From: Streptomyces broussonetiae
GTDB taxonomy: Bacteria > Actinomycetota > Actinomycetes > Streptomycetales > Streptomycetaceae
Length of the DNA: 64,000 bases
Reading direction: 5' to 3'
NCBI RefSeq assembly: GCF_009796285.1
Contig: NZ_CP047020.1
Coordinates: 9,548,001-9,612,000, forward strand
Shown here: positions 53,337 to 63,294 of the stretch, piece after piece
Position numbering within the stretch: the first letter of the stretch is position 1
Layout: every line of letters starts with the position of its first letter
The notes under the pieces: model-generated
What the model was told of the DNA's origin: nothing
What the model saw: the letters and a program-made list of their open reading frames with translations, nothing else
Database searches by the model: none
Made by a program: the position numbers and the translations under genes

Positions 53337-54419
53337 TTAGCGGGCTGATGCCGTGGGTGTCTGGCCGGCCTGAGCCTGTTGAGCGCGGGTAGTGATCATG
53401 CTGGCGAGCGGGATCACGGTCTGTCTGGCACGCTGTGTGTCGTTGGCGCTGGGTGAAGCGTCGTTGTTGGAAACGGTGGTGTAGACGACACTGGCAACGA
53501 CGGTGCCGGTTCGTATGAGGACCGAGGTTTCGCCTGCGCCCTGGCGAGCAGAGGAGCGATCACCGAATGCCGGGAAGTTGACGGGGTTGGTCATGCCATC
53601 ATCAAAGTGCTGAAGGTACTGGTCGTACATCTGATCGGCCCATGAGGTGCTGGGGCCCGCAACGTCCATGAAAAACACGCTACCGCCTGGTTCTGCCGTA
53701 TCGAACCGGGCGCTGGCAGATGCGACCACCCGTCGGCAGAGGTCTCCGGTTGGCCCCGAGGAAGCGGCGGCTCCGATGCATTCCCCGCTGGGACTCGCCA
53801 GCGCGGGCTGAGTCTGCTGCCAGCCGGCGGGTAGAGCATGGAGGTCGGGCAGAACGGCCTTGACCTGCTCCATGTTGGTCAACGGCTTAGCAGCGTGTTG
53901 GTTCGAGGAGCGCCCGACAAAGTGAATGCTCAAGGCAATCAGGGCGGCCATCACGACCAGGGCAGCTATCAGCACACCGATGCCGCTGCGCTTGTTGGTG
54001 ACTTTGGTGCGGACATCCCTACCAGCGACGTTGTTCCCAGCGCCTACCGCGGTCGGCCCTGCGCCGCCGCCGATCCGAGCATGCTCGCCGATTGTGATTG
54101 TCGGGGGACCGGTTGGCGGGGGCGGGACCGGGCCAGGCTGCGTGAGTCGAGATTCCAATGCCTGCGCCAGGCCGGGGTTGAGGCTGAGCAGTTCGTCCAC
54201 TGCTTTGGCCAAGTCCTGTTGCGCTTGCTCGTCGTCTGGTGCTGTGCCCACTCGCTCGGCCGCCTGCGTCCATCGTGGAAGTTGTCCCAGCCCGGTCCGA
54301 ACCCAGTCGATCGCTTCGGCGCCCAGAGTAGTGCCGGCAGCCCCCGCGGCGCTTGAAGCCGCCTGCACCAGCGCGGCCACGACCGCCGCGACCAGGTCTG
54401 AGCTGTCTCCCGTACTCAT
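53337..54419 (-). CDS. Single-pass membrane protein of unknown function
   Basis: A 360-residue protein. I start at the ATG at 54419 because GGGGGAG lies 4-5 nt upstream. The N-terminal 95 residues are Ala-rich and helical (LVAAVVAALVQAASSAAGAA, QAQQDLAKAVDELLSLNPGL). A Pro linker and a Gly-rich strand (ITIGEHARIGGGAGPTAVGA, GNNVAGRD) follow, then one transmembrane helix (about 146-168). The exported part has four Cys (ECIG, LCRR among them) and looks like a sensor or lipoprotein-like lectin domain. The N-terminal helical region followed by GxGNNVAG-type strands resembles parts linked to NTPase signalling systems, but I cannot name the family. Confidence 0.75.
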   Translation of the reverse strand: MSTGDSSDLVAAVVAALVQAASSAAGAAGTTLGAEAIDWVRTGLGQLPRWTQAAERVGTAPDDEQAQQDLAKAVDELLSLNPGLAQALESRLTQPGPVPPPPTGPPTITIGEHARIGGGAGPTAVGAGNNVAGRDVRTKVTNKRSGIGVLIAALVVMAALIALSIHFVGRSSNQHAAKPLTNMEQVKAVLPDLHALPAGWQQTQPALASPSGECIGAAASSGPTGDLCRRVVASASARFDTAEPGGSVFFMDVAGPSTSWADQMYDQYLQHFDDGMTNPVNFPAFGDRSSARQGAGETSVLIRTGTVVASVVYTTVSNNDASPSANDTQRARQTVIPLASMITTRAQQAQAGQTPTASAR

Positions 54420-54516
54420 CCACTCCCCCTGTACGAGACGCCTGGACTCCAACTGTCGTAGTCGAACGCCAACTTAGCGTTGAAGCTGGCAGACGGAGAC
54501 CGAAACACAATCATTT

Positions 54517-54843
54517 ATGGCTCTCGTCCTCGACTCGTCCTCCATCCACGCCGTCGATCCGAAGTTCGACGGCAAGCGCTTGATCGTCGGGTGCTCGCGC
54601 GAGCACCTGGCTGAACTGGTCGAACAGGACAAACAGCGGCCGTTCGTGGATGCCGAGTTGTGGGCAGGCAAGATCTATCGCGCGAGCGAGGCTCACGGCG
54701 GAAGGATCAGCCCGGAGGAGCTGGCCTATGAGACTGGGCTCGCCGAGGGCCAGATCAGGCTCGGGGTGTTGTGGCAGAACCTGGGTGCTCAAGGCTGGCA
54801 CCGGTGGTTCGGGAAAGGAGACGGCCCGGAGTCCGCTGGGTGA
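54517..54843 (+). CDS. Hypothetical protein
   Basis: A 108-residue soluble protein (LIVGCSREHLAELVEQDKQR, LWAGKIYRASEAHGGRISPE, LAYETGLAEGQIRLGVLW). The second half has the pattern of a winged-helix or helix-turn-helix (SPEELAYETGLAEGQI). No ribosome site is obvious. It may be a truncated regulator-like protein; I do not recognise it. Confidence 0.5.
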   Translation: MALVLDSSSIHAVDPKFDGKRLIVGCSREHLAELVEQDKQRPFVDAELWAGKIYRASEAHGGRISPEELAYETGLAEGQIRLGVLWQNLGAQGWHRWFGKGDGPESAG

Positions 54844-55377
54844 TCAGGCTGCCTGTGCGAACGGGGGCGGCGGCGTCGCCCGTCGCGGGGGCCACCGGGC
54901 CTGGCGCCGGGTGAGGCGGCGGGTCATCAACGTGATGGATGCCCACGTGATCAACGATTCGCTGACCTGCGGCAGCCTCTCATGGTCCCGGCGGTGTCGA
55001 CGCGCCCGCATGATCCACGAAAGGGACCTTTCCACTACTCAGCTGCGGGGAGGGACGACGAAGCCCTTGGCGTCCGGGGGCCGCCGGACCGTCTTGATCA
55101 GCGTCGCGGTTGGCAGCAGGGCCGGTAACGGGGGCATGACCGTCTTCCAGTCTCGTAACTGCACCGGCAACGTCGTCGGGCAGGGCGCCAGCCCCATGCT
55201 CTTCAACCCGTCCGCCAGTATCGGCTCGGTCCGCATCGACTCCTGCCCCTGACACCGGCAGTCCAGCCGGACAGACGTAAGTCGTGGGCCGACGGATCGG
55301 TGCCGCCCCCCAGGGCACGGGTGATCACCGAGGGATGCCTGCGCGTCGGCGGACGGTCACTGCCGTCTCCACGCCCG
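54844..55377. other. No convincing gene
   Basis: A rightward frame ending at 55252 finishes with MTVFQSRNCTGNVVGQGASP and MLFNPSASIGSVRIDSCP, which looks like the last residues of a small secreted protein with one disulfide; its start cannot be located. The remainder shows nothing. Leftward from 55389, VTGVETAVTV could be residual LLM-oxidoreductase coding sequence. Confidence 0.35.
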
Positions 55378-55662
55378 TCACCGTCCCTCCTGAACCGCCC
55401 CCGCGCCCGCGCCTGCCACCGAGTGCCCGGCAGTGACAGGGTTGTGCAAGGGCGCCGGGTGGGCTGGGTTCCCGTTCCGCTGGGCCAGCCAGGCGGAGAC
55501 GGCGTCGTGCTCGCGGCGCTCGACCGAGGCAGCGGCGGCAGCCTGGGCGGCGTTGCGCAGGGCCCGGTCCGCGCCGCCGGGCGGGTCGAGGGCACGCAGG
55601 CCGCGGACAGCCTGCTCCCCGATGGCACGCAGCAGTTTCTCCAGCGATTCGAGGGACGGCAC
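55378..55662 (-). CDS. Small hypothetical protein
   Basis: A 94-residue frame starting at GTG 55662 with GGAAGGAA 4-5 nt upstream. It begins PSLESLEKLLRAIGEQAVRG and contains REHDAVSAWLAQRNGNP; the last 30 residues run through repeat copy 2. The helical N-terminal part looks genuine; the C-terminal part is probably fused by rearrangement. Confidence 0.45.
   Translation of the reverse strand: MPSLESLEKLLRAIGEQAVRGLRALDPPGGADRALRNAAQAAAAASVERREHDAVSAWLAQRNGNPAHPAPLHNPVTAGHSVAGAGAGAVQEGR
55386..55448. repeat. Divergent direct repeat, copy 2
   Basis: Starts CCTCCTGAACCGCC and ends GACAGGGTTGTGCAAG, matching 46155-46220 at both ends with a diverged middle (CGAGTGCCCGGCAGTGACAG against CGAGTACCCGGAAGCGACAG). 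It extends toward TTGTGCAAGGGCG, which also occurs in the right arm of the inverted repeat at 46376-46420. Confidence 0.6.
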
Positions 55663-55761
55663 ACGCGTTCCTTCCAACGGCGGTCGGCGGCGCGAACTGC
55701 GGCGTGTTCGCGCTTCAAGCTAACTCAGGAGCGCGATTGTCCGCCCGCGGAGAGGGTTCGA

Positions 55762-56031
55762 ATGGCCGAAGGCGGCGCCAGCCGTGTCGAGGTGAGCCGT
55801 CCGTGGCCGCCCGGGGGAGCGGTGCAGGTGGGATCGACTGCGGCACACTGCCAGTACGCCGCTCAGCCCACTCCGGACCGCCCCGAGGCAGCCATCATTG
55901 CCACGACGGCAGCGGACCGATGGATCGGCGAGCCAGTCCGCGTACTGGATCTCAATCCGGGAACGTGGCGCCCGCGGGGTCTGATCGGAGCGTCATGCCC
56001 GGGGCGCTCATCGCCCAGGGCTTCGGCGTAG
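55762..56031 (+). CDS. Possible hypothetical protein cut by the adjacent IS
   Basis: A rightward frame with AAIIATTAADRWIGEPVRVL and DLNPGTWRPRGLIGASCPGR. The residues look protein-like, but there is no known family and the frame ends near the ISAs1 element, so it may be the 5-prime part of an interrupted gene. Confidence 0.3.
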   Translation: MAEGGASRVEVSRPWPPGGAVQVGSTAAHCQYAAQPTPDRPEAAIIATTAADRWIGEPVRVLDLNPGTWRPRGLIGASCPGRSSPRASA

Positions 56032-56144
56032 TCGCGTGACGCCCTGTTCGTGGCGATCTGCTCCTATCGGCGTCCGCGGAACGTGACAGGCACGGCTTCC
56101 AAGATCATGGAGTTCTCTACGCCCCGTGATCCGAGTGGAAGACC

Positions 56145-57335
56145 GTGCCTGCCGACGCAACATCGCTGATCCCGCCTGCCCTTGACCAACTGCGTGAGAG
56201 TTCGCCGGTCGGACCCGAGGAGGTTCTGGGCCTGCTGGAGCGGCTGGCCGAGGTACCCGACCCGCGTGATCCACGTGGGGTGCGCCACCGCCTGACCGTC
56301 GTGCTCGCACTGACCGCGTGCGCGGTGCTGGCAGGAGCGACCTCGTTGCTGGCGGTCGGTGAGTGGATCGCCGACGCCCCAGCGCACGTGCTCGAACAGG
56401 TCGGTGCTCACCCCGATCCGCTTCTGCCCGGGCGGGCTCTGCCCGCCGAGACCACGGTCCGAAGGCTCCTGGCCCGCCTCGACGGCGACGCCCTGGACCG
56501 GGCGGTCGGGAGCTGGTTCGCGGACCGCCGGCCCAAGACGACCGGGGCCGCCGGGCTGACGCGGCCTGGCCGTGGACGGAAGAGTCTTCGAGGCGCGGTC
56601 AAGGCAAAGGACCGCAAGATCCATCTGCTCGCCGCACTGGAGCACGCCACCGGCTTGGTTCCTGCCCAGCTGGACGTCGGCGAGAAGACCAACGAGATCA
56701 CCTGCTTCCAGCCGCTGCTGGACACCGTCGCCGACCTGGCCGGCACCGTGGTCACCAGCGACGCCATGCACACCCAGCGCGAGCACGCCGACTACCTCAT
56801 GGGCCGTGGTGCCCACTACGTCGTGATCGCCAAGGGCAACCAGAAGAAGCTCCGCCGACAGCCCAAGTCCCTTCCCTGGAAGGACATCCCGCTCCAGGGC
56901 CGCACCAAGAACGCCGGTCACGGACGCTCGGAGATCCGCCGCATCAAGGTCGCCACCGTGAACAACCTCCTTTTCCCCGGAGCCCGCCAGGCCGTCCAGA
57001 TCAAGCGCCGCCGCACCGACTGCAAGACCGGAAAGACCACCGTCAAGGCCGTCTACGCCGTCACCAGCCTCACCGCCGAGCAGGCCACCCCGGCCCAGCT
57101 CGCCCGACTCGTCCGGGAACACTGGACGATCGAGGTGCTGCACCACGTCCGCGCCACCACCTTCGCCGAGGACGCCTCGCGACTGCGGACCGGCAACGCA
57201 CCCCGCGCGATGGCCACCTGGCGCAACCTCGCCATCGGAGCCCTCCGGGCAGCCGGATCGAAGAACATCGCGGCCGGCCTCCGCCATAACGCCCGCGACC
57301 CCCGTCGCCCCGTCGCACTCCTCGGCCTCACGTGA
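56145..57335 (+). CDS. ISAs1-family transposase
   Basis: A 396-residue transposase starting at GTG 56145. The N-terminal DDE_Tnp_1-associated region has LAEVPDPRDPRGVRHRLTVV and ALTACAVLAGATSLLAVGEW. The catalytic domain shows VTSDAMHTQREHADYLM, GAHYVVIAKGNQKKL and the C-terminal REHWTIEVLHHVRATTFAED, where the expected EN-LHW pattern is slightly altered (EVLHHV). No internal stop is present, so it is full length. The element ends could not be fixed exactly; short inverted bases ACAAAC/GTTTGT follow the stop. Confidence 0.9.
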   Translation: MPADATSLIPPALDQLRESSPVGPEEVLGLLERLAEVPDPRDPRGVRHRLTVVLALTACAVLAGATSLLAVGEWIADAPAHVLEQVGAHPDPLLPGRALPAETTVRRLLARLDGDALDRAVGSWFADRRPKTTGAAGLTRPGRGRKSLRGAVKAKDRKIHLLAALEHATGLVPAQLDVGEKTNEITCFQPLLDTVADLAGTVVTSDAMHTQREHADYLMGRGAHYVVIAKGNQKKLRRQPKSLPWKDIPLQGRTKNAGHGRSEIRRIKVATVNNLLFPGARQAVQIKRRRTDCKTGKTTVKAVYAVTSLTAEQATPAQLARLVREHWTIEVLHHVRATTFAEDASRLRTGNAPRAMATWRNLAIGALRAAGSKNIAAGLRHNARDPRRPVALLGLT

Positions 57336-57337
57336 TC

Positions 57338-57355
57338 ACAAACCGGATAGTTTGT
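57338..57355. repeat. Short inverted repeat after the ISAs1 transposase
   Basis: ACAAAC (57338-57343) and GTTTGT (57350-57355) flank CGGATA, directly after the transposase stop. It may form part of the right IS end or a small terminator. Confidence 0.4.
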
Positions 57356-57719
57356 GTCATTTTCGAAGCTCTGGGTCGCGGTTGAGCGCATCGTTGTCGC
57401 AGATAGCCCCGGGGCTCGCCGTGGACGGGACCTCCTCGGCGAGGACCCGGTTCTGGATGGTCTGGGGCAGGTGGGGCGGATGATGCGCCCGGCGTCGCCC
57501 CAACAGGTTTGACCTCAACTCCCGTCGACAGAAGTCGCGTTCGAGCCACCCTCCCACGTGCGGGGATCTTTGTGATTCGGGCCGCATTCTCATGGGCGGG
57601 TCTGCATGATGGTGGCCAAGGCTGGACGGTAGGACGGCAGGTTCGAGCCCTCCTGCCGTACCGCTGTGCTGACCCGTCTGCTGGTTGCCGCTCACCCACA
57701 GGCCACACGGAGACGACGC
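57356..57719. other. No supported gene
   Basis: About 360 bp between the ISAs1 transposase and the next gene. It contains GGCAGG-TTCGAGCCCT-CCTGCC near 57639, a small stem-loop resembling a tRNA T-arm, but no full tRNA. It should hold the promoter for the two-gene module that follows. Confidence 0.4.
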
Positions 57720-58178
57720 ATGGACGAATCGCTGACGACGCTTGCGATGACTGGCGCGACGACCATCATGAGTGCCATGGCCACCAGTGCCTGGGCCGCC
57801 GCCCGTGCTGGGACGATCCGGTTGTTCCGTCGCTTCGAACCGGAAGATCAGCGTGCTCTCGAAGCTCGGTTGGACCGGGAAGCGGTGCTGGTGCGGCAGG
57901 AGCCGGACCCCGACTCCGCCCGCAGGGACCTCGTGGGTGGCTGGCGGCTTCAGTTGGTCGCCCTGCTTCGCGAGCACCCAGAGGCCGAAGCGGAGATCGA
58001 GGCCCTGGTGGCGTCCGTGAATGCTCAGCTGCCCAGCGAGGGAAAGGCGAGCTGGATCCAGAACGTTTCCGCCAAGGACCATGGCATGGCCTTCGGCGCC
58101 CAGGGCGGCAGTATCACCGTGCACCACACACCCGCCGTACCCCAGCCGATGCCCGCTCGGGATGGAAACAGTGACTGA
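57720..58178 (+). CDS. Small membrane-anchored partner of a STAND ATPase
   Basis: A 152-residue protein with GGAG before the ATG. A weakly hydrophobic N-terminal helix (LTTLAMTGATTIMSAMATSA) is followed by an Arg-rich turn and an acidic helical region (DPDSARRDLVGGWRLQLVAL, EHPEAEAEIEALVASVNAQL). It ends with a Gly-rich strand pair (MAFGAQGGSITVHHTPAVPQ) seen at the end of small proteins next to Streptomyces STAND/NTPase genes. Its stop overlaps the start of the ATPase frame, so the two are translationally coupled. The function is unknown; a membrane tether or effector for the ATPase is an inference. Confidence 0.75.
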   Translation: MDESLTTLAMTGATTIMSAMATSAWAAARAGTIRLFRRFEPEDQRALEARLDREAVLVRQEPDPDSARRDLVGGWRLQLVALLREHPEAEAEIEALVASVNAQLPSEGKASWIQNVSAKDHGMAFGAQGGSITVHHTPAVPQPMPARDGNSD

Positions 58179-61152
58179 AGCGGACGGGAGCGACTCTGTG
58201 CCTCCGGGTTCGAGGCAGGCCGTCCACGTCGAATCCGGCTTCGGCTACGGCGCGATCGGCGCGGACATCCACGTCTTCGGGGACGGCACCCCTCTCTACC
58301 TGCTGGAGCTTTGGCGCGTGCCCCGAACACCGGAGCCGAACTGGTTGCTGGAGTCACCCAGCCGCATGCTCAACGCACGCTACGAGGTGGCGGACTTCAC
58401 CGGCCGCGAGGAAGACCTGGCCCAGCTGCACCAGTGGCGCGACAGCCGTCCGCGCCTGGCAGCGCGATGGCTGTACGGGCCCGGCGGGCAGGGCAAGACC
58501 CGGCTTGCCGCGGAATTCGCCGCCCGGTCCGCCGACCAGGGTTGGACCGTCATCACGGCGACCCACGGACCCGGCACCGTCCACCCGCCACCGGGGAGCC
58601 AGGACCTGCGACTGCGCCACGCCCGCGGCGTGCTCCTCATCGTCGACTACGCCGACCGCTGGCCTCTAACCCATCTGACCTGGCTGTTCAGCAATGCCTT
58701 GCTCCACCGGCCCGGCATGCCGACACGCATCCTGCTCCTCGCCCGCACCGGCGACACATGGCCCGCCGTGCGCGCCACCCTGGCCAATCACGAGGCGAGC
58801 ACCTCCACCCACCAACTCGCACCGCTCTCCTCCGACGGCTCCGAGCAACGCGCCGAGATGTACGACGCGGCGCGGAGCAGCTTCGCGACCTTCTACGGGA
58901 TCGCCGACCCCAGCGACATCCCGCCGCCCGCGCCCCTAGACCACGAGGACTTCGGGCTGACCCTCGCCGTCCACATGGCTGCCCTGGTCGCCGTCGACGC
59001 GCGAGCCACCGGCAGCCGCCTGCCGTCGGACATGGCGGGCCTCACCATCTACCTACTCGACCGTGAACACCTGCACTGGGCACGCCTGCACGGTGACGGC
59101 ACCCATGAGCTGAACCCGGCGGAGCGTACCTACCGGACCTCACCGCAGGTGATGAACCAGGTGGTGTTCGCCGCCGCCCTGACGGGCGCCGTCCCCGCAC
59201 CGACCGGCGCGGCGACGCTGCGCGACCTCGGCCTAGCGCACGATGCGCCGCAGCTCCTCGCCGATCACGGCGTCTGCTACCCACCGGCCAACCCCACGAT
59301 CCCCACCGTCCTGGAACCGCTCTACCCCGACCGCCTCGCCGAGGACTTCCTCGCCCTGACCCTGCCCGGGCACACCGCTGACTACCCGGCCGCCCCCTGG
59401 GCCCCGGCCACCGCAGAGACCGTACTCACCGCAGAAACCGTACAAACCGCAGAGGCCGCGCACACGGCGAGGACTTGGGACCCCACCGGGAACGTGCCCA
59501 CGGTGGGCGAGGCCGCCCCCCGCCCTACCTCTCCCGCGCCATCCCCACCCTGACGGCGGCAGCGGAACGATGGCCGCACGTCGGATCCGACTACCTCTAT
59601 CCGCTGCTGAAGCAACACCCCCAGCTGGCCGTCCAGGCAGGCAACGCCGCTCTGCTCGCACTCGCCATGCAGGAGAGCGCCGACACCGACGTTCTGGAGG
59701 CCATTGAAACCCTGCTGCCCAACGGACCGCACGCAGACCTCGCCGTAGGCATCGCCGCCATCACGCACCGCGTCATCGGGCCGCGCATCGAACGCACCGA
59801 CAACCTCCGCCTGCACGCCATGTACCGAACCGAGCTCGCCGAACGGCTGTACCGCGCCGGCTTCGACGAGCGGGCCGCCGACATGGCCCGTGACGGCGTA
59901 GAGATCTGGCGCCAACTCGCCGATGACGACCCGTTCTTCAACGTGCCCCTCCTGGCTTCCTCACTGAACTGGTACGGCGCCTACCTCGCAGAGCTCGGCC
60001 AGCGAGAGGAGGCGCTGGAGACGGCCGAAGAGGCCGTCGCACTGAACCGCCGGCTGATCGACGGCGACCATGCCACCTCCCACGACGAGCAGCGTCTGGC
60101 AGACGCTCTGGGCAACCTCGCCACACGGCTGTCCGAAGTGGGCAGGGGGGGCCGAAGCCCTTGCCGCCGCAGAGGAGTCCGCCGCCATCAGGGACCGCCT
60201 GGGCGCCGGCGGCGTCCGCTTCTATGTGAGTGAGGACGCCACCGCTCAGCTCAACCTCGGCGCGCGTCTGGCAGATCAGGGACGTACGGAGGAGGCCCTT
60301 GCCGCGACCGAGAAAGCCGTGATCGGGTTCCGAAGGACCGTAGAGGTCAATCCGGCAGCCCACACCTTCGACCTCGCCATGGCACTGAACAACTACGGCA
60401 CCCACCTGTTCAAGGCCGATCGGTTCGCCGACGCCCTCGCCGCCGCCGAGGAGTCCGTGGCCCTATGGCGTCAGCTCGTCCTCAAGTGGAGCCTTGCCCA
60501 CGAGCAAGGGCTCGCCATGGCTCTTTTTAACCTGGGAACCTGCAAAGTAGCTGCGGGACAGCAGGCCGAGGCATACGCGGCCACTGAAGAATCGGCCGGG
60601 ATCTACCGCAAGCTCGCCGCCGGGAACCCTGCGGCCAATGATGAGAGCCTGGCGACAGTGCTGGGCCGCCTCACCACCCTGCTGCAGTCCGAGGAACGTT
60701 ACGCCGAGGCCCTGCCGATTACCACGGAGACGGTGGCCGTATGTCGTCGGCTGGTCGTGGCCGATCCTGCGGCACACGAAGCGGGACTCGCACATGCCCT
60801 GTTCGAGCAAGGCATGATGCTCTCCGGGTGCAACCGGGAACTGGAGGCCCGGTTTGCCGTCGAGGAAGCCGTCGACATCCGCAGGCGCCTGGCCGGAGCG
60901 GACCCGGCTGCCCACCTGCCGCGCCTCGCCCAAGCCCTGTACGCCTTGAGCTTGTTGAAATACAACATGCATGACGACATGTCGGACGTCCTGAACACTC
61001 TCTCGGAGAGCATGGTCATCTACCAGCGCCTCGCCGCCGCCGATCCGGAGACCTTCGCCGACACCGCGCGGGAAGTCAGAGCGACCTTCGCAGAGCTCTT
61101 GCCGGAGGCTGAGGGGCGATCACGATCCCGCCGGTTCGGCCGAGCACCGTAA
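58162..61152 (+). pseudogene. STAND-type P-loop ATPase with TPR-like repeats, two homopolymer frameshifts
   Basis: Restored, this is a protein of about 995 residues. A short N-terminal region precedes a P-loop domain: Walker A is GPGGQGKT at 106-113 in WLYGPGGQGKTRLAAEF, Walker B is LLIVDYAD near 159-166, and a sensor-like RILLLARTGD follows. The second half is made of helical TPR-like repeats with the recurring EALAATEKAV, LNNYGTHLF, ADALAAAEESVALW and EALPITTETVAV patterns. One frame ends at 59553; the shift lies in C6 at 59516-59521. A second shift lies in G7 at 60145-60151. GTG 58171 is an alternative start to ATG 58162. As sequenced it yields only the ATPase part. Confidence 0.75.
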
Positions 61153-61229
61153 GGTCCGCACCCTAACCTCACCGTCCCGCCTCGCTGCACTGGGCAGCCG
61201 TACACCGATGGTGTCACTGTCTTGCTCTA

Positions 61230-61652
61230 CTACGACATAGCCGCCGTCCGGGCCACCCGGAACTGACTGGGCCTTCCCCGCCTCCGGCTTGGAAATCCGT
61301 GCCTGCTGGACGTCCAGGCTGGTCCACCCAACGCAGACCGTGACGAATCGGGCGATCCGTCGCTGTGCCGAAGCCCTGGCTCATCGCCGCACACGATCGA
61401 GCGAGTCCTGTTGGTCCTCGCTCGTGCGCAGGACATCGCGCTCGACGGCACTTCCTGACCCTGCCACATCGGCGAGTCGACGGCCGTAACGGTCGTGGAC
61501 GCTGCGGGAGTCGTTGCGCACCTCGGACATGGTGCGACTGCGGCAGCAGCCACAGCGGTTATCTGTACTCCTGCCCCGCCGACCTGGACGTTCTTGACGG
61601 CCACATCTGTCAGGTGCGGCAGCAGTACTTCGAGTAACTGATCATGTAACAC
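61230..61652 (-). pseudogene. N-terminal fragment of an ISL3-family transposase
   Basis: Starts at GTG 61652: LHDQLLEVLLPHLTDVAVKN, then GAGVQITAVAAAAVAPCPRC with the zinc-binding Cys pair. After a shift it continues SVHDRYGRRLADVAGSGSA, then loses similarity. The remainder of the transposase is not present here. Confidence 0.65.
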
Positions 61653-61956
61653 ACCCGTTCAAAGATCGAACTGATAATCAGTCATGCTTGGTCATCCCGA
61701 AATGTTGACCACCGGGGGGCTACAGAAGACCGTTGACACTCTCCCTGGGTGGGGGCCCGGGGAGAGGCGCCGTGGTCCGGGCCCGCACGAGGGGCTCGCG
61801 CATCCGCCGTGGGAGGGACGGACGTTCATGCCGCGATGTCCAGCTCGACGACCCCCACTGCGGCAGGTCACGCCGATGGTGGTGTGCGGTCGGATGGACG
61901 TGGCGTTGCGGGTAGTGCGGTCTCAGGCTTGTGCGGTTGCAGGGGCGTTTGGCCGT

Positions 61957-62156
61957 ATGGCCAGCGGCATGGTTCAACCCGGAAAAGGGTTATGGGTTCA
62001 TCGCGCAGGACGGCGGGGGCCCGGACGTTTCGCGCACTACTCCGAGATCAAGGGCGGGGGAGTGGGGTACCGCGAGCTGACCGAGGGCGAGTGCGTCACC
62101 TTCGGCATCGGCCAGGGCCACACGGGTCCGCAGCCGAGAGCATTGTCCGGGGCTGA
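61957..62156 (+). pseudogene. Cold-shock protein, frameshifted
   Basis: From ATG 61957 and with two or three shifts the sequence gives MASG, then WFNPEKGYGFIAQDGGGPDV (the RNP1-type KGYGFI motif), then FAHYSEIKGGG and YRELTEGECVTFGIGQG and a short tail. Intact members are 65-70 residues and bind RNA. Here the shifts destroy the protein. Confidence 0.7.
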
Positions 62157-62309
62157 CCGGGCGAGCGGGGCGGCTGTCCGGTCCGGTGCCGCCCCGCACG
62201 GCTGGCGGTCGCGCGCAGGGTGCGAATGGGTCCGCGGGACCACCAGACACCCGGAACGACCACGCAGGAGAACGCGCAACTACGGGCCGCGCGTCGGCGG
62301 GGATGCTGT

Positions 62310-63183
62310 GCTGATGTCTGGGCTCGCGGTCACTTGCGAGGGGGTGCAGGGTGGAGACGCGGCAGCCCAGCAGTGTTTCGCCGGTCTGCGGCAGCCGCGG
62401 CAGTCCAGCCATGCGTTGCTGGCAATCCCTGCCCTCGCGGTGCTCTCGGTCTTGGTCGTGTTCTTGAGTGCGATGCGTGAGCGCCCCAGTCGGCAATCGG
62501 CCCAGGCGCGATCGGTGTTCGAGGCCGCGCAGCATGTCCTGCCGTCGCCGTCGCCGTGCCGGACCGGATCGGGCCGCTGCAAGTCGCCTGCCTGTATCTG
62601 GCGGCCGAGGACGAGGCCCAGGTCGCCGGCGATCTGTACGCGGCCATCCGCACCGAGCACGGACCCGCATCATGTTCGGTGACGTGCGGGGCAAGAGCCT
62701 GCCCGCCATCGGCGAGGCCGCACACTACGCTGCCGGCGCTGGCCGCTGGGCTGGAACAGAGTGTCGCCGGCCGACTTCGAAGCCAGGACGAGGCCGGGGA
62801 ATGCGTTGCCTCCACTTTGCTGCTGGAGATCCCCGACGAGGCCCCACATCCGGCTGACCAGCTGCGGCCACCCTCCGTCACTGTTGCTCAGACCGGGCGA
62901 AGCGATCACCGTTCTCCTGCACCCCGCGCCCCCGCTGGGGGCCGGCAGCACTGGGCCGCAGGACTACACCCTCGATGTCTTTTCCTTCGAGGTGGGGGAC
63001 ATCCTCCTGCTGTATGCCGACGGCGTCATCGAGGCCCGCGACCCTGTCGGCGGGTTCTACCTTCACGGAACGGGCAGCTCAGTCGACCGACGCCGGCCCC
63101 GAGACGCTTCTGCATCACATCCGGCGCGATCTTCTCGCCCAGGCTGGCGGACGCCTCGACGATGTACGGCCCTGCTGGGGTAG
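62310..63183 (+). pseudogene. SpoIIE/RsbU-type PP2C phosphatase, multiply frameshifted
   Basis: Pieces in order: SSHALLAIPALAVLSVLVVF and LSAMRERPS (membrane helix), IGPLQVACLYLAAEDEAQVA and GDLYAAIRTEHG, IMFGDVRGKSLPAIGEAA, ECVASTLLLEIPDEAP, then YADGVIEARDPVGGFY and PETLLHHIRRDLLAQAGGRL ending around 63183. The GDVRGKG-like and DG-x-x-EAR metal sites belong to the SpoIIE family that regulates anti-anti-sigma factors. At least four shifts separate the pieces. Confidence 0.7.
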
Positions 63184-63294
63184 CCCGCCGTGGGCCGAGC
63201 CGGGTGGAGGATCCTTCCGGTCACAGTTCTTGGCGTCGCCGGCCGACGTCCTTCGACGTGAGTCTCTGTCGTGCACGACTGCGAGGGCTCCGTC

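Noticed and set aside
57630..57670. T-arm-like GGTTCGAGCC with flanking GGCAGG/CCTGCC
   Set aside because: No acceptor, D-arm or anticodon stem can be built around it, so no tRNA is called.
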